Shown here one piece after another: positions 34,867 to 44,722 of a DNA stretch of 64,000 bases. The DNA comes from Chalciporus piperatus (Eukaryota > Basidiomycota > Agaricomycetes > Boletales > Boletaceae): contig JBBPTG010000005.1 of assembly GCA_038093975.1 (NCBI GenBank), positions 124,001 to 188,000 of the forward strand. The letters run 5' to 3'. How positions within the stretch are numbered: the stretch's first letter is position 1; the number at the start of each line of letters is the position of its first letter. The notes under the pieces were generated by a model, which searched no databases, was not told where the DNA came from, and worked only from the letters and a program-made list of their open reading frames with translations. The translations under genes and the position numbers were made by a program.

Positions 34867-36588
34867 ATGGTGGTATGGCGATCTGTCTTCAAATAGTCTC
34901 GTCTCGCTTCTCTAATCACCTCCTGCGCAGAAAATATCGGTTCTCCAGCATGCACCATCTGCACATCTGCCAACGAGACCAGGAGACCCCACACCGACCT
35001 CACGCAATCTCGATCCGTTGCAGCACCCCTTTGCGCGCGCCCGGGAGCGGATGCGTGCCCTAAATGCTGCTAAAATGGAACGGATGTTTTCAAAACCCTT
35101 CCTCGCAAGTTTAGAAGGACATATCGATGCTGTCGAGGTTATTTGCAGGAAACCGGGAACGGTCAACACGATCGCAAGCGGTAGCTGGGATGGAGGTGCG
35201 TCATTCAATCGAGAAATACGTTCGGCGGATTGATGAGTCTTAGGTGTGATCATACACGACATCGGGACGCGAAAACAAACGCATCAAATACAAGGTGCTC
35301 ACAAAGGAAAAGTATCCGGACTATGCTTTGCAGACGGAGACAGGCTGCTTAGCTGTGGTGTAGATTGTAGCATCAAGCTTTGGAATTCTTCGTCACAGGG
35401 AGAAAGCTCTGTCAGTATTATGACAATCATGTGCCCCGAACTATCGAGCTGACAACTCGTGAAGCAACAAAAACCCCTCAACGTGTTTGTCGGGAAATCA
35501 CCCTTCAAGTGAGGCTTTTTGACTGCGAATGGGGCCATTTCAGCTGATGTGGTTTTGCAGTTCCATTGATCATCACAGAACAAATCCGCTGTTCGCCACA
35601 GCTTCAAATATAGTCCAAATATGGGACGAGACAAAGTCAATATCCACTTTTATTGTTCCCTTTGCTTGCCTCTGACAACCACTGATCCGTCCAGGAGCGC
35701 CGCCATCTCCAATCTCACATTCCCAACAGCCACCGAAACGGTCACTTCTGTGCGTTTCAACCTGGCCGAATCATCCGTATTGGGAAGCATAGGCTCCGAC
35801 CGCAGCTTCACCCTGTACGATATTCGGACAGGCAAAGCCGAACGAAGAGTCATCATGCAGATGCAAAGCAACGCACTATCGTGGTCGCCAACTTTCCCTA
35901 CATCAATTCTACTGGCATCGGAGGACCACAACCTGTACACGTTTGACGTTCGTAATTTGTCGACTCCAACACATATCTACAAGGCTCATGTTGCGGCTGT
36001 CATGAGCTGTGACTGGAGTCCTACCGGTCTAGAGTTTGTGAGCGGTGGGTGGGATCGGACAGTGCGTATATGGAAGGAGGCGCAGGGCACACAACCAGAA
36101 GTATATCACACGAAACGAATGCAAAGGTTAATTCATCTCCACTCCGAGTGAAACTGTTTATATAACACATCGTACAGAGTGTCATCGACGATGTTTACTG
36201 CAGACGCACGATTCGTCCTTTCAGGCTCGGATGATGGTAATGTCAGGATATGGAAGGCAAAAGCATCGGAGAAGTTGGGCATCATCACAGCACGAGAGCG
36301 TGCTGCAATTGAGTATCGCGAAAGCCTCAAGGATCGGTGGAAACACGACCAGGACGTGGGGAAGATATCACGGTGAGTGTCGGAGTGTTGGTTCAGAACT
36401 TGATATATGAACCGAACCATTCTAGGACACGACACCTACCTAAGCCTGTATACCAGGCCGCAAAACTCAAGCGAACGATGCTCGAGGCTCAGCGTGTCAA
36501 GGAAGAACGCCGGCGGAAGCATACCCGCGCTGGAGAGAACAAACCCAAAGCGGAGAGAAAAAAAGTTGTTCTCGCAGAACAGACCTAG
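34867..36588 (+). CDS. SOF1: Sof1/DCAF13 family WD40 protein, ribosome biogenesis
   Basis: Component of the small-subunit processome needed for 18S rRNA maturation. Exon 1 codes only for Met-Val (34867-34872); a 58-nt intron joins it to KISVLQHAPSAHLP, then RNLDPLQHPFARARERMRAL and NAAKMERMFSKPFLASLEGH, the family signature before the propeller. WD repeats follow: VNTIASGSWDGG, GKVSGLCFADGDRLLSCGVD, NPLFATASNIVQIWDE, TSVRFNLAESSVLGSIGSDR, AHVAAVMSCDWSPTGLEFVS, WDRTVRIWKE, FVLSGSDDGNVRIWKAKAS. The Sof1-specific C-terminus is present: REREAIEY-like RERAAIEYRESLKDRWKHD and HLPKPVYQAAKLKRTMLEAQ followed by a basic tail. The tiny first exon is inferred, since no other upstream ATG fits the frame. 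Confidence 0.93.
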
Positions 36589-36723
36589 CATTATTGTGTC
36601 TTTTGATGATACCGTTGCAGGCAATGCGATCCTCTTTTCGACAGGAATTTGTGGAGAAGATCAAACGAATACACATATACAACAACCTGAACGAGAAGGT
36701 AGGACTATGAAAACAACGGCCGA

Positions 36724-38671
36724 CTACACTCCCATCACCATGACGTCCTCCAGCTGCGCGGCTGGGGTTGCCAGCGGATATGCCCTCGTCTGCAGACGTG
36801 CCTTCGTGGCTTGCTCGAAGGCGTAGGCAAGCCCGATAAGCTTGAACTCGCTGTACCGTGCGCCGATGAACGCGATGCCGAATGGCATGTTGGGGGCACA
36901 ATCATACAGCGGAGCGGGTTCCAGCGGGATAAGTTGTGTGTTCTCCGGATAATGACCAAGAGGAACTACGAGGTGGTTCTGGATGGGAAAACCATTGGCC
37001 CGCTGGAAGCACACTCACCGGAGATAATGGGGTAACCAGAAACACCCGTAGGTTTCGTCGCATGACCTGATAAACGCCGGTCTTTGAAAATGATATCCTT
37101 GCAGGTATGGAGGTACGCACTGTGAGTGGGTAAAACAAGTGCATCTAGGTCATGAGCTTGAAGCGCTGCGTCAATCCCTCGAGCACGTCCCAGCTCCCGA
37201 TTCTCTGCTAATGCAGAATAATATTTCTCATCTACCACCTGGCTCGCCTGAGAAGCAAGCAGCCTGGAGAAGCAATTTAGTGTCATTGACGAAGCCCAGT
37301 AACGTCACTGACTGGGATTGGTCCTCGTAAAAAGGTGATGGTAATTCGACATCTGCGTGCTTGCGGTTGAAACTGATGAGATCTGCGAGACTCTTCACAC
37401 GTTCTGGCACCTCCACCAACTCTTCCAAGTACTTGTTGAGCGCTGGCTTGAAGTCGACTGTTAGAACTATATCCTCTGCCTTGGATGCCAGTAACTCGTC
37501 AGCGCTCGGGAATCCGACGGGGTCGATGACTTCTGCCCCCAGGTCACGCAGAACATCCAGCGACGTCTGGAAAGCGTCGTTGATAACGGGAAAATCTTTC
37601 AAGAGGGCACGGGGCACCCCAAGTCGCTTGCCTCTGAGGGCGTCGGGATCTAATGCCTTTGTGTAGTCGGGCCATTCCTCCGGTGGAGGTAGACCGATAT
37701 CACAGTGGTCACTAGGATCATTCCCGACAATGATGGAAAGGAGGATGGCGATGTCGGAGACCCAGCGACCCATTGGCCCAACTGAATCTTGGTTTGGAGA
37801 AATGGGGATGACTGACGGTGGGCTCGTCTTCAGGGCAACCCCTTTCATGCATAAACCAGCAGCTTACCTCCCGAACGCGAAGTGAGCCCGACAGTGGGCT
37901 TGATTCCTACGATGTTGTTCCGGCTCGCTGGGAGAACGATGGATCCTGTGGTCTCTGAACCAAGGGTGGCTGCTGCCAAACCTATAGCCGCCGCAACGGC
38001 ACTCCCAGAGCTGGAGGCGCTCGGATTGAGGTTTGGGTAGTAAGGGCAAGTGTTCTGTCCCCCACGAGCAGAGAAGCCGTCTGGAACAGATTCTCCGCGA
38101 AAACTTGCCCACTCGGACATGTTTGTTTTTCCGAGCAAAATGGCACCCGCTTGGTGGAGCTTCGAGACCACAAACGCGTCACGAGGGACGACAGACCCCT
38201 CGAGCGCGTAAGAGCCTTCGTATCGCCGATGAAAATTGCTACGCGTTGGAAGGAAAAATTGCTCACCAGCCGTAGTATTCATGCCTATCGGACAAACTGG
38301 GAGTCACGTAGACTGTAACGTCGGCCATTCGCACTTACCAAGTTCCTGGACGGTAGCGATATTGTCCTTGATCAAGATGGGTATTCCATGGAGAGGTCCT
38401 CGACTTCCGTGAGCAGATCTATCTGCATCCAGCTCTTCGGCTCGACGGAGAGCAAATTCATTAGTCTCTAAAACAACCCTCAGCGTTGGCCCTTTGACAT
38501 TCACCTCTTCGATTCTCGCTAGATACGCCTGTCCGACTTGGCCATGATATCTCGACGCCGTTAAGGAGAGTCGCGACGCACCTTTACAAGGTGGGTAGAT
38601 TTGAAGAGGCCGTTCTCTAGTCCATTCTGCAATTCGCTAATAGATGCCTCATAGAGATCTGGCAGATTCAT
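36724..38671 (-). CDS. Amidase-signature family hydrolase
   Basis: Hydrolyses amide bonds with a Ser-cisSer-Lys triad. The N-terminus MNLPDLYEASISELQNGLEN is typical of fungal amidases. Then come GPLHGIPILIKDNIAT (catalytic Lys), LHQAGAILLGKTNMSEWASF, the signature NPSASSSGSAVAAAIGLAAA (cis-Ser) and LGSETTGSIVLPASRNNIVG (nucleophile Ser in TTGS), GLTSRSGVIPISPNQDSVGP and MGRWVSDIAILLSII. The C-terminal part has EKYYSALAENRELGRARGID, LDALVLPTHSA, SGYPIISVPLG and MPFGIAFIGARYSEFKLIGL. About seven exons. No signal peptide is seen from this start; an in-frame ATG a few codons upstream (MMFQGMNLPD) is also possible. Natural substrate unknown. Confidence 0.93.
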
Positions 38672-38874
38672 GCCCTGGAACATCATCAGAGGTTGCTGCT
38701 GTCACTGTGAGGCTGTGCAGTGTAGAATGTTTGCCGGCGGCATTACCCGATCTGAAACATGTCACATGACCTGCCAATCAGCACCAAATATCAAATATCC
38801 GGATGGTCTCACTACAGCATTCGGTAACTCGCTCTCTATCTTGAACTACATCCTCCTCCTCCATTCTGAATACA

Positions 38875-40931
38875 ATGTCTGACTCTGACGGCGACATCGA
38901 CGACGAGCTCCTCGAACTTGCCGGTGCCACCGAGAAAAAGCGAAAACGCCAGGCCGGGAGCTCGAAAGTGTCCTGGAGCAAGAAACGGAAACCAAGGTAT
39001 GTACATAACCTCGAGTCGGCATAGTCTCGTCTACACACTTGCTCTTCAGCGCTTCCGACAGTGACTCGGAAAATGCACCAGAAAGCGAAGAGGAGGACCC
39101 TAATCCCTATCCTCTGGAGGGAAAGTACCAGGACGAGGGGGACCGGGAACGGTGAGTTCCATTCTAGCACTAGAGTGTAGTTTTTTTGACACCACGTTCT
39201 CAATGTTACCGACGTCGCATCGAATAGACTACTTGCCATGTCTGAGGTTGATCGCGAGAACATTCTCGCTGAACGACTGGAACAAATGCAAAAGATTCAA
39301 GATCGAAGAAACCTACAGGAGCTGATCAAGCAGCAGAAAAATGGCTCGGGAGATCCTGACGCTGTATCTAAAGCTGTGAAACGTACTGACGACGTACCCT
39401 CTCGTTTGGGTTGTCTCTTACACTTTGCTCCCAGGTCAGCATCCTGTAAGAGGCGCCACAAAGGAAAAGTCAAAGAAGCTCGATGAGCTCAAGGCCCGGC
39501 GTAAAGCCAAGGATGAGAAGAAACGCGTGAGTATGGGTCGCTCGTAGGTTGTATAGCTCTCTTACAGCTTCTAGACACGCACCGACTCCCCTAAACGGGA
39601 CCGGTCGACGTCCCCAATGGACATGGAAACCTCTTCTGGTGAAGAGGAGGATGGCCAAATCACCAGATACGAGGAAGAGGAAGAGAAGGATCGCAAATTG
39701 TTTTCTAAACAGCCCAACCCCGATGATGAACCAATCACTCTCAAGGATCTGTCGACGTGTAGGTTGACCCGCGACATGCTTGCGAAGTATTGTATGGCAC
39801 CTTGGTTTGAGGATTATGTTAAAGGCAAGTTCAGTCTAGTGCCTGTTCAAGGAAGCTAAACTCTGCTCCTCAAACTAAGGTGGTTGGGTACGTTTCCTGG
39901 TCGGCCAGGAAAACAACCAACCGGTATATCGACTATGTGAGGTGACGAGTAAGTAGAGCTGAGGGCTCACGACATTGCCATGTTAACTGTCTGGAAGATC
40001 TCGGTGCCAACCTCGCACGGCCGTACAAGATAAACGACGTCACCGTCAACCAACTTCTTGAGCTTAAACACGGCAAGGCAGTCAAGACATTCCAAATGGA
40101 CAAAGTTTCCAACGTTCCCTTTGATTTAGTTCGTGACTATTTCCTTGTTTCGCTCATAATTGGTTCTAACACGGCAGAGTTCAGAAGGAGTTTGACCGCC
40201 TCATCAAAACGTATGCTACAGAGGACACGCGATTACCGTCCAAACGGCACCTAGAGAAAAAGGCCACACAGCTTGTCAAGCTTGCTGCACAGCCCATGAC
40301 GGAGGTCTGAATGTTATCTAAGATTACCCGTCCAAAAGTGCTGAACTATCTCTAGAGCGATATTACAGCAATGATCGCACGCAAGAACCAATTCAACCAA
40401 CAGCAGAGCTCGGGAGCTATCACGATGGAGCGATCCCGCCTTATGCAAGCAAAGACTCTTGCTATGCGACGGCATGATTATGCCGAAGTTGCTACTATCG
40501 AGGAAAAGCTGAAGGAGCTTCCCGTCATCCAAATTGTGCGCGCGGAAGAAGAATCACTTGCCGATAAATTGGCGAAGGTTAACGAGCGGAATCGTAAAGC
40601 GAACCTCGAATCTGTGCGAAAAGCCGAACTACTGGAAGCTGAACGAAAACGGAGAGAGCGGAAACTCGCTAGCACGACAGGCGTTGCCACGTCTGCGGAC
40701 CCAAGTGCAAGATTGAAGACCCTACCGAGAATGTTCAATGATACATCTAGATCAGCAACGCCGAACTTGAACGGAACGCCTGTCCTGGAACCACAACAGA
40801 CAGCCTCATCACGGCCTATATCCCCAATGCCATCATCCGTACTTTCGAGCCTGCAAGCCGTGCCACGCAAAGACACAAGTCTAACAGCCTCCGTAATAGA
40901 AAGCATAGAGGTCGATCTTGGGGATTTCTGA
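38875..40931 (+). CDS. RTF1: RTF1, Paf1 complex subunit (Plus-3 domain)
   Basis: Transcription elongation factor of the Paf1 complex, linking RNA polymerase II and Spt5 to H2B ubiquitination. It starts MSDSDGDIDDELLELAGATE, with acidic and basic patches. NPYPLEGKYQDEGDRERLLA and MSEVDRENILAERLEQMQKI follow (the histone-modification region), then the Plus-3 domain: LSTCRLTRDMLAKYCMAPWF, GGWVRFLVGQENNQPVYRLC, GANLARPYKINDVTVNQLLE and LKHGKAVKTFQMDKVSN. After the domain are a conserved helix (ITAMIARKNQFNQQQ), RLMQAKTLAMRRHDYAEVAT and a coiled coil rich in Glu/Lys/Arg. About eight short introns. Start and stop both clear. Head-to-head with the amidase (203 bp). Confidence 0.95.
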
Positions 40932-42005
40932 GTCGGAATTTGTATTAGTGATGTATCGTTCATATTCTCTAGTCAGTTGATTTAGTATCTGACTCTTCTA
41001 ACTTACTCTACTCATTGTCACAACATTTTGTCGCTGATAACGAGTGTCTGGTCTTGTCGCTTCATGTCTCTTCCAAGATCACTCGGTCAGCCGTATCAAC
41101 TCATTTGAATGTAATGCATTGTCTTATTGTTGTCTTGTGCTCAGTGTTGCCGCAGCTGGGCATTTGTTTTTACGACGAGAGGTTCTCATCAACCCGCCGG
41201 ACGTCGCCCAGATTGCGTCCTCCATATCATCTGCGCCAACATTCCAATGGGGTAGCTGCACAGCCAAATTGATCTGCTAATCATCCTGTGTTTCGGCTCA
41301 GTACTAGTAATTGGTTCTTTTCCTCAGAATCATCCCAAGAGATACGATAAGTACCAGTGGGTCCCATCATTTCCACCCGAAATTTATCCCTTCAGAGCCA
41401 AAAAAAAATCGGTTCTAGTGCACCTATCAAGCACTCCTTCCATCTCCACTGCGCTAAGGTGAAGAACATGCGCAGTCCAGGCTGAACCTGAAACGCTAAG
41501 TCTCCGTCATCACCGGTTCATCGGTCTCCCCGAATCAGATTTTCAAATTTAGACTTCGAGATCAGGACTCGGAGATACATAGTCGTAATGGTCATAGCAA
41601 GTCTTTAAATTGGCAAACGTTTCGCCCGGCGGCATTACACTAGCGTCATGCATACCGCGATTGAATGTTCTGATGGAATCATCAGCGAACTTGAAAGTAT
41701 GTACCGTCACACGCGCGGAGGAAAGTTTGCCCTCTTCACTGACCCATCTATGAATGATCCGACAACTTAGAGCACACTGGTAGAATGGGGAAATGACTTT
41801 ATTCCATTGATTTGATGGACTGATCTGGAAGCGAAGAAAGGAGGGGAAGGAGATATCTACATCTGTATGGTCCTCTAAACCGATTAGAAAAACACAATCG
41901 AGGGGTGCGCAGAATACTCCAAGAAATCTGCACCTTGAACAATCAAGCAAACGAACAAGCAACACCTCATGTGCACATTGTAGCATTACCGGAGCAGGGT
42001 CTGGT
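40932..42005. other. Convergent 3' region of RTF1 and acid phosphatase 2
   Basis: No gene seen. The minus-strand open frame 41549-42055 overlaps the phosphatase stop and reads as non-homologous sequence. An A9 run sits at about 41400-41408. Confidence 0.5.
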
Positions 42006-43699
42006 TCACGGTCCGTCACCATTGATATAGGGATCCTCGCTGAAGTTGTAAACACTACAACCCCGCGTGATCGTCTGGTTGCACGAGAAGCACCATTCCT
42101 TGGTGGTGTTCACTGTACTCCACTGCGAGGTCCTTTCAGTCATCGCCAAGCAGCACACAACCACCAAAGAACTTACAGCCAATGATGAGATAAAGTTGTC
42201 CAAAAGCATCGTCGTCGTGTTTCCGGTGAACTTTACATCCCTGAAGCCACTGTCGCTCGTCCCGTTCTTGAACTTCATGCTCACGCTGTATTGTCCAGCG
42301 GTTTCAGACAACTCTAGCGCAACGATAGAATTATATTCCGCTGCATCTGGGATCAGTTTGGCAGTTGGAGAAGTATGTCACCTTGACTCACGGAAACCAG
42401 CAAGTGTGCGATCATAGACAGTCGAGTTTGTGACGTTGAACAAGCTAGTGAACGGCTTGTAGTCGAGTTCTTTCACTGCCAGTTTTAACTTGTTGCCAGG
42501 CGTTGTCATGTTCGTTAACGCGCCAAAAATTTCGGGCCAGAGTGTTCTGATGGCGACTACCAGTGTCATGCGAAATGATGAATAGAGACAGGCGCGAAAG
42601 ATAAAAGATACGAACTGAAGCCAATGCCGTTCTCCGGCTGAGTACCGTCAGTGAATGAAAACGCTTCATGGTCATTTGCATAGTGACGTGCTTGTTGCAA
42701 GAGTGTTAACGGGAAATTTTCGTAGAACGTTTTGTTGTGGGTGTATTGAACATTGACGTAGTCATAAATCTTGAAATAACGTCAGTTCGCCTCAGGCATG
42801 ACGATGTGAGAGATACTTACGTTCCACTGGAGAGGAAACATCGATTGGTTCAATCTCTTGGTCACGGATTGATTAGAATATCACAAGGGGCTTACCATGT
42901 TGGTAAAACTATTGTTCATCCCATTTAGATAGGGCTGTACCGCTTCCAAGAAGGGTGCAGCCAGTTGGGCCGAATGGGTCCACTGTACAGTCTTATTGGC
43001 GCGGTTAAGGTGGGCCTGGAAATACTGCATACCGTTTGTTAATGTCCGCTTCTGGTACCGGATGATAAGCACATTAGCTTACGTTACAATCCATCCAGCT
43101 GGTCAACATCGGACTCGATCCGTATTCCACGGAGTCCACTGAAAAACGAAACGTTATCGTTAATGTTGAAGGGTCTTCGCCTATAACTGTCAGAGGCGCG
43201 TACCTGGAATGTATTGGTAGCCATCGAGCGGTGCGACGACGACAGTGCCATTTGCAAGTGTGTACGATGCATTCGAAGGGGGATACAGCCCTTGAAGGAA
43301 TGCATACGCAGAGTCGAGAACAGCATTTCCACCTCCGGCGTCCGCACGGACTTCTATTTGATCGATATCCACGACATCCGAATTGAGTCCCTGGATGTAG
43401 CTATCCGACTCTTGGTCCAGGTAAGTCGAGCGGATGAGCGAGCCAAGCTCGTATTGTTGTACCTGTACAGAGAATAATCAACGCGACAGTGATTGCTCTT
43501 CGACATTGTCGACATACCGCACCCAGAGAATAATCAACGCGACAGTGATTGCTCTTCGACATTGTCGACATACCGCACCGAGGGGTGTCAAGTAGCCCTG
43601 GATGGCTTTATACGTATATGGGTCCTGGTAGTACTCTGTACGATCACCGTGGCGAACCAGGAGCACGGCGCCCACTAGAGTACTGATGTTGTTTACCAT
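42006..43699 (-). CDS. Histidine acid phosphatase, copy 2 (inverted paralogue)
   Basis: Paralogue of the plus-strand gene at 14654-16219, about 26 kb away and inverted. Catalytic RHGDR at about residue 18 (GAVLLVRHGDRTEYYQDPYT). Further matches: IQGYLTPLGA, VRADAGGGNAVLDSAYAFLQ, DGYQYIPV, APFLEAVQPYLNGMNNSFTN, IYDYVNVQYTHNKTFYENFP, AIRTLWPEIFGALTNMTTPG, LDYKPFTSLFNVTNSTVYDR, and the end KEWCFSCNQTITRGCSVYNF. The intron positions agree with copy 1, so this is a gene duplication with introns kept, not retrocopying. The first intron (43463-43573, 111 nt) is about twice normal length because of a 56-bp tandem duplication. No signal peptide. Stop TGA at 42006-42008. Confidence 0.9.
43468..43579. 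repeat. 56-bp tandem duplication at exon 1/intron 1 of phosphatase 2
   Basis: Two exact direct copies, 43468-43523 and 43524-43579, each ending TACCGCACC. On the gene strand each copy carries the splice donor sequence GTGCGGTATGT. The first intron therefore has two possible GTATGT donors (gene-strand positions 43573 and 43517). Perfect identity implies a very recent event or a local assembly artefact. Confidence 0.95.
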
Positions 43700-43750
43700 A
43701 GTATAGGATAGAGAAATCGAGAGGTGATCGGGTGACCTCGTACACAACCC

Positions 43751-43758
43751 ATTTTATA
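43751..43758 (-). promoter_or_regulatory. TATA box of acid phosphatase 2
   Basis: On the gene strand the sequence is CTATAAAATGGG, 52 bp before the ATG at 43699. Confidence 0.6.
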
Positions 43759-44062
43759 GACTTTCTGGGTCCGAGCTGTATTTTTGCCCACATCGGCAGG
43801 CGAGGAAGAGGACCGAGGAATCAGCAAGGTATAGCACATTACCCGAACTTTCGGTACCCGAGGCAATGCCTACGCCGGAAAGCTTTGGTGTTCTACTCGC
43901 TGTTTCAACATTAGCATCATTCCCACGTAACGTCTTTGATGAGTCTCAAGTTGGCACGAACTTGTGAGCTGTGATCAATTAATTGGTTGGCCACTTCACA
44001 AAGAAGTTGATGCGGCCTCTTCCTGTAGAAGTAAACGACGAACTTCTGGGTTGGCGGATGTT

Positions 44063-44077
44063 GGGGGGGGGGGGGGG
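44063..44077. repeat. G15 homopolymer
   Basis: Fifteen consecutive G in an otherwise mixed intergenic sequence, between the phosphatase 2 promoter and repeat copy R1-2. Sequencing length error is likely at such a run. Confidence 0.9.
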
Positions 44078-44123
44078 TTCAACGAGGATGCGAAAAAGGC
44101 TAATTAGTCCAAAGGTGCACTAG

Positions 44124-44260
44124 CATCTGCAAAGCGTCAAAATAACGTACTCATTCCACCACACTTTGGGAGGCTCTCATTGGCCAAGCAGACTGTAAGC
44201 GACTCCAAACCGAGCTAAGCGGTCCAGCCGAGCTCATTGAGCGCTTAGGAAAAGCTGATG
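44124..44260 (+). repeat. Dispersed repeat family R1, copy 2 (137 bp)
   Basis: Same element as 10822-10969, with an 11-bp deletion removing half of the GCTCATTGAGCGCTCAATGAGC palindrome and two substitutions. It lies upstream of acid phosphatase 2 and is the plus-strand orientation like the other copies. Confidence 0.9.
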
Positions 44261-44449
44261 TACTGTGGTAGTACACCTCGCAATGCATCTAGAGCACTCG
44301 TGTAGGCCTTTCGAAACTGCATGAAAGGGTTCATTCGCTATCCGACATCTCGAGCACTTTCTGCACTACTTACCCGCCACTCTTGTTTTAGAACATCCAA
44401 TACCCTTCTTGTGCCATGGTTAACATTATTTTTCGTGCCGAAATGTTAA

Positions 44450-44547
44450 GGGCCTGTTCGAGATGGCCAAAAAGGCTGCTAACCGAGTGCTAACCGAGTG
44501 CGGGCAGCACTCGCTTAGCAGTTCTTTTGGCCATCTCGAACAGGCCC
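44450..44547. mobile_element. 98-bp foldback MITE, copy B with intact TAA target duplication
   Basis: Terminal inverted repeats match for 23 bp (GGGCCTGTTCGAGATGGCCAAAA). The element is flanked on both sides by TAA (44447-44449 and 44548-44550), the 3-bp target duplication expected of PIF/Harbinger. It has the same central hairpin as copy A and a short internal tandem duplication of GCTAACCGAGT. No coding capacity. Confidence 0.88.
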
Positions 44548-44722
44548 TAAGCTCGAGCAGCGCGAACAATCATCCACATCAGCTGGCTCTCATGCCCATG
44601 ATCCAAGGCTCAGAAAATAACAGGACCTGTTCATGATAACTAGCTTAAATACCAAAAACTTGTAAGTAAATCATAATACAAGTTGTGTCCTCGCCGGAGA
44701 GCATTCGATCCTCGTGGACGCA

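Noticed and set aside
41549..42055. 168-codon minus-strand frame after the acid phosphatase 2 stop
   Set aside because: Its 3' half is spacer and its 5' part overlaps the phosphatase stop out of frame; no homologous counterpart follows acid phosphatase 1.
13927..44547. Idea that both phosphatases and both MITEs form one inverted segmental duplication
   Set aside because: The genes are inverted relative to each other but the MITEs keep the same orientation, and the sequence between MITE and gene does not match.
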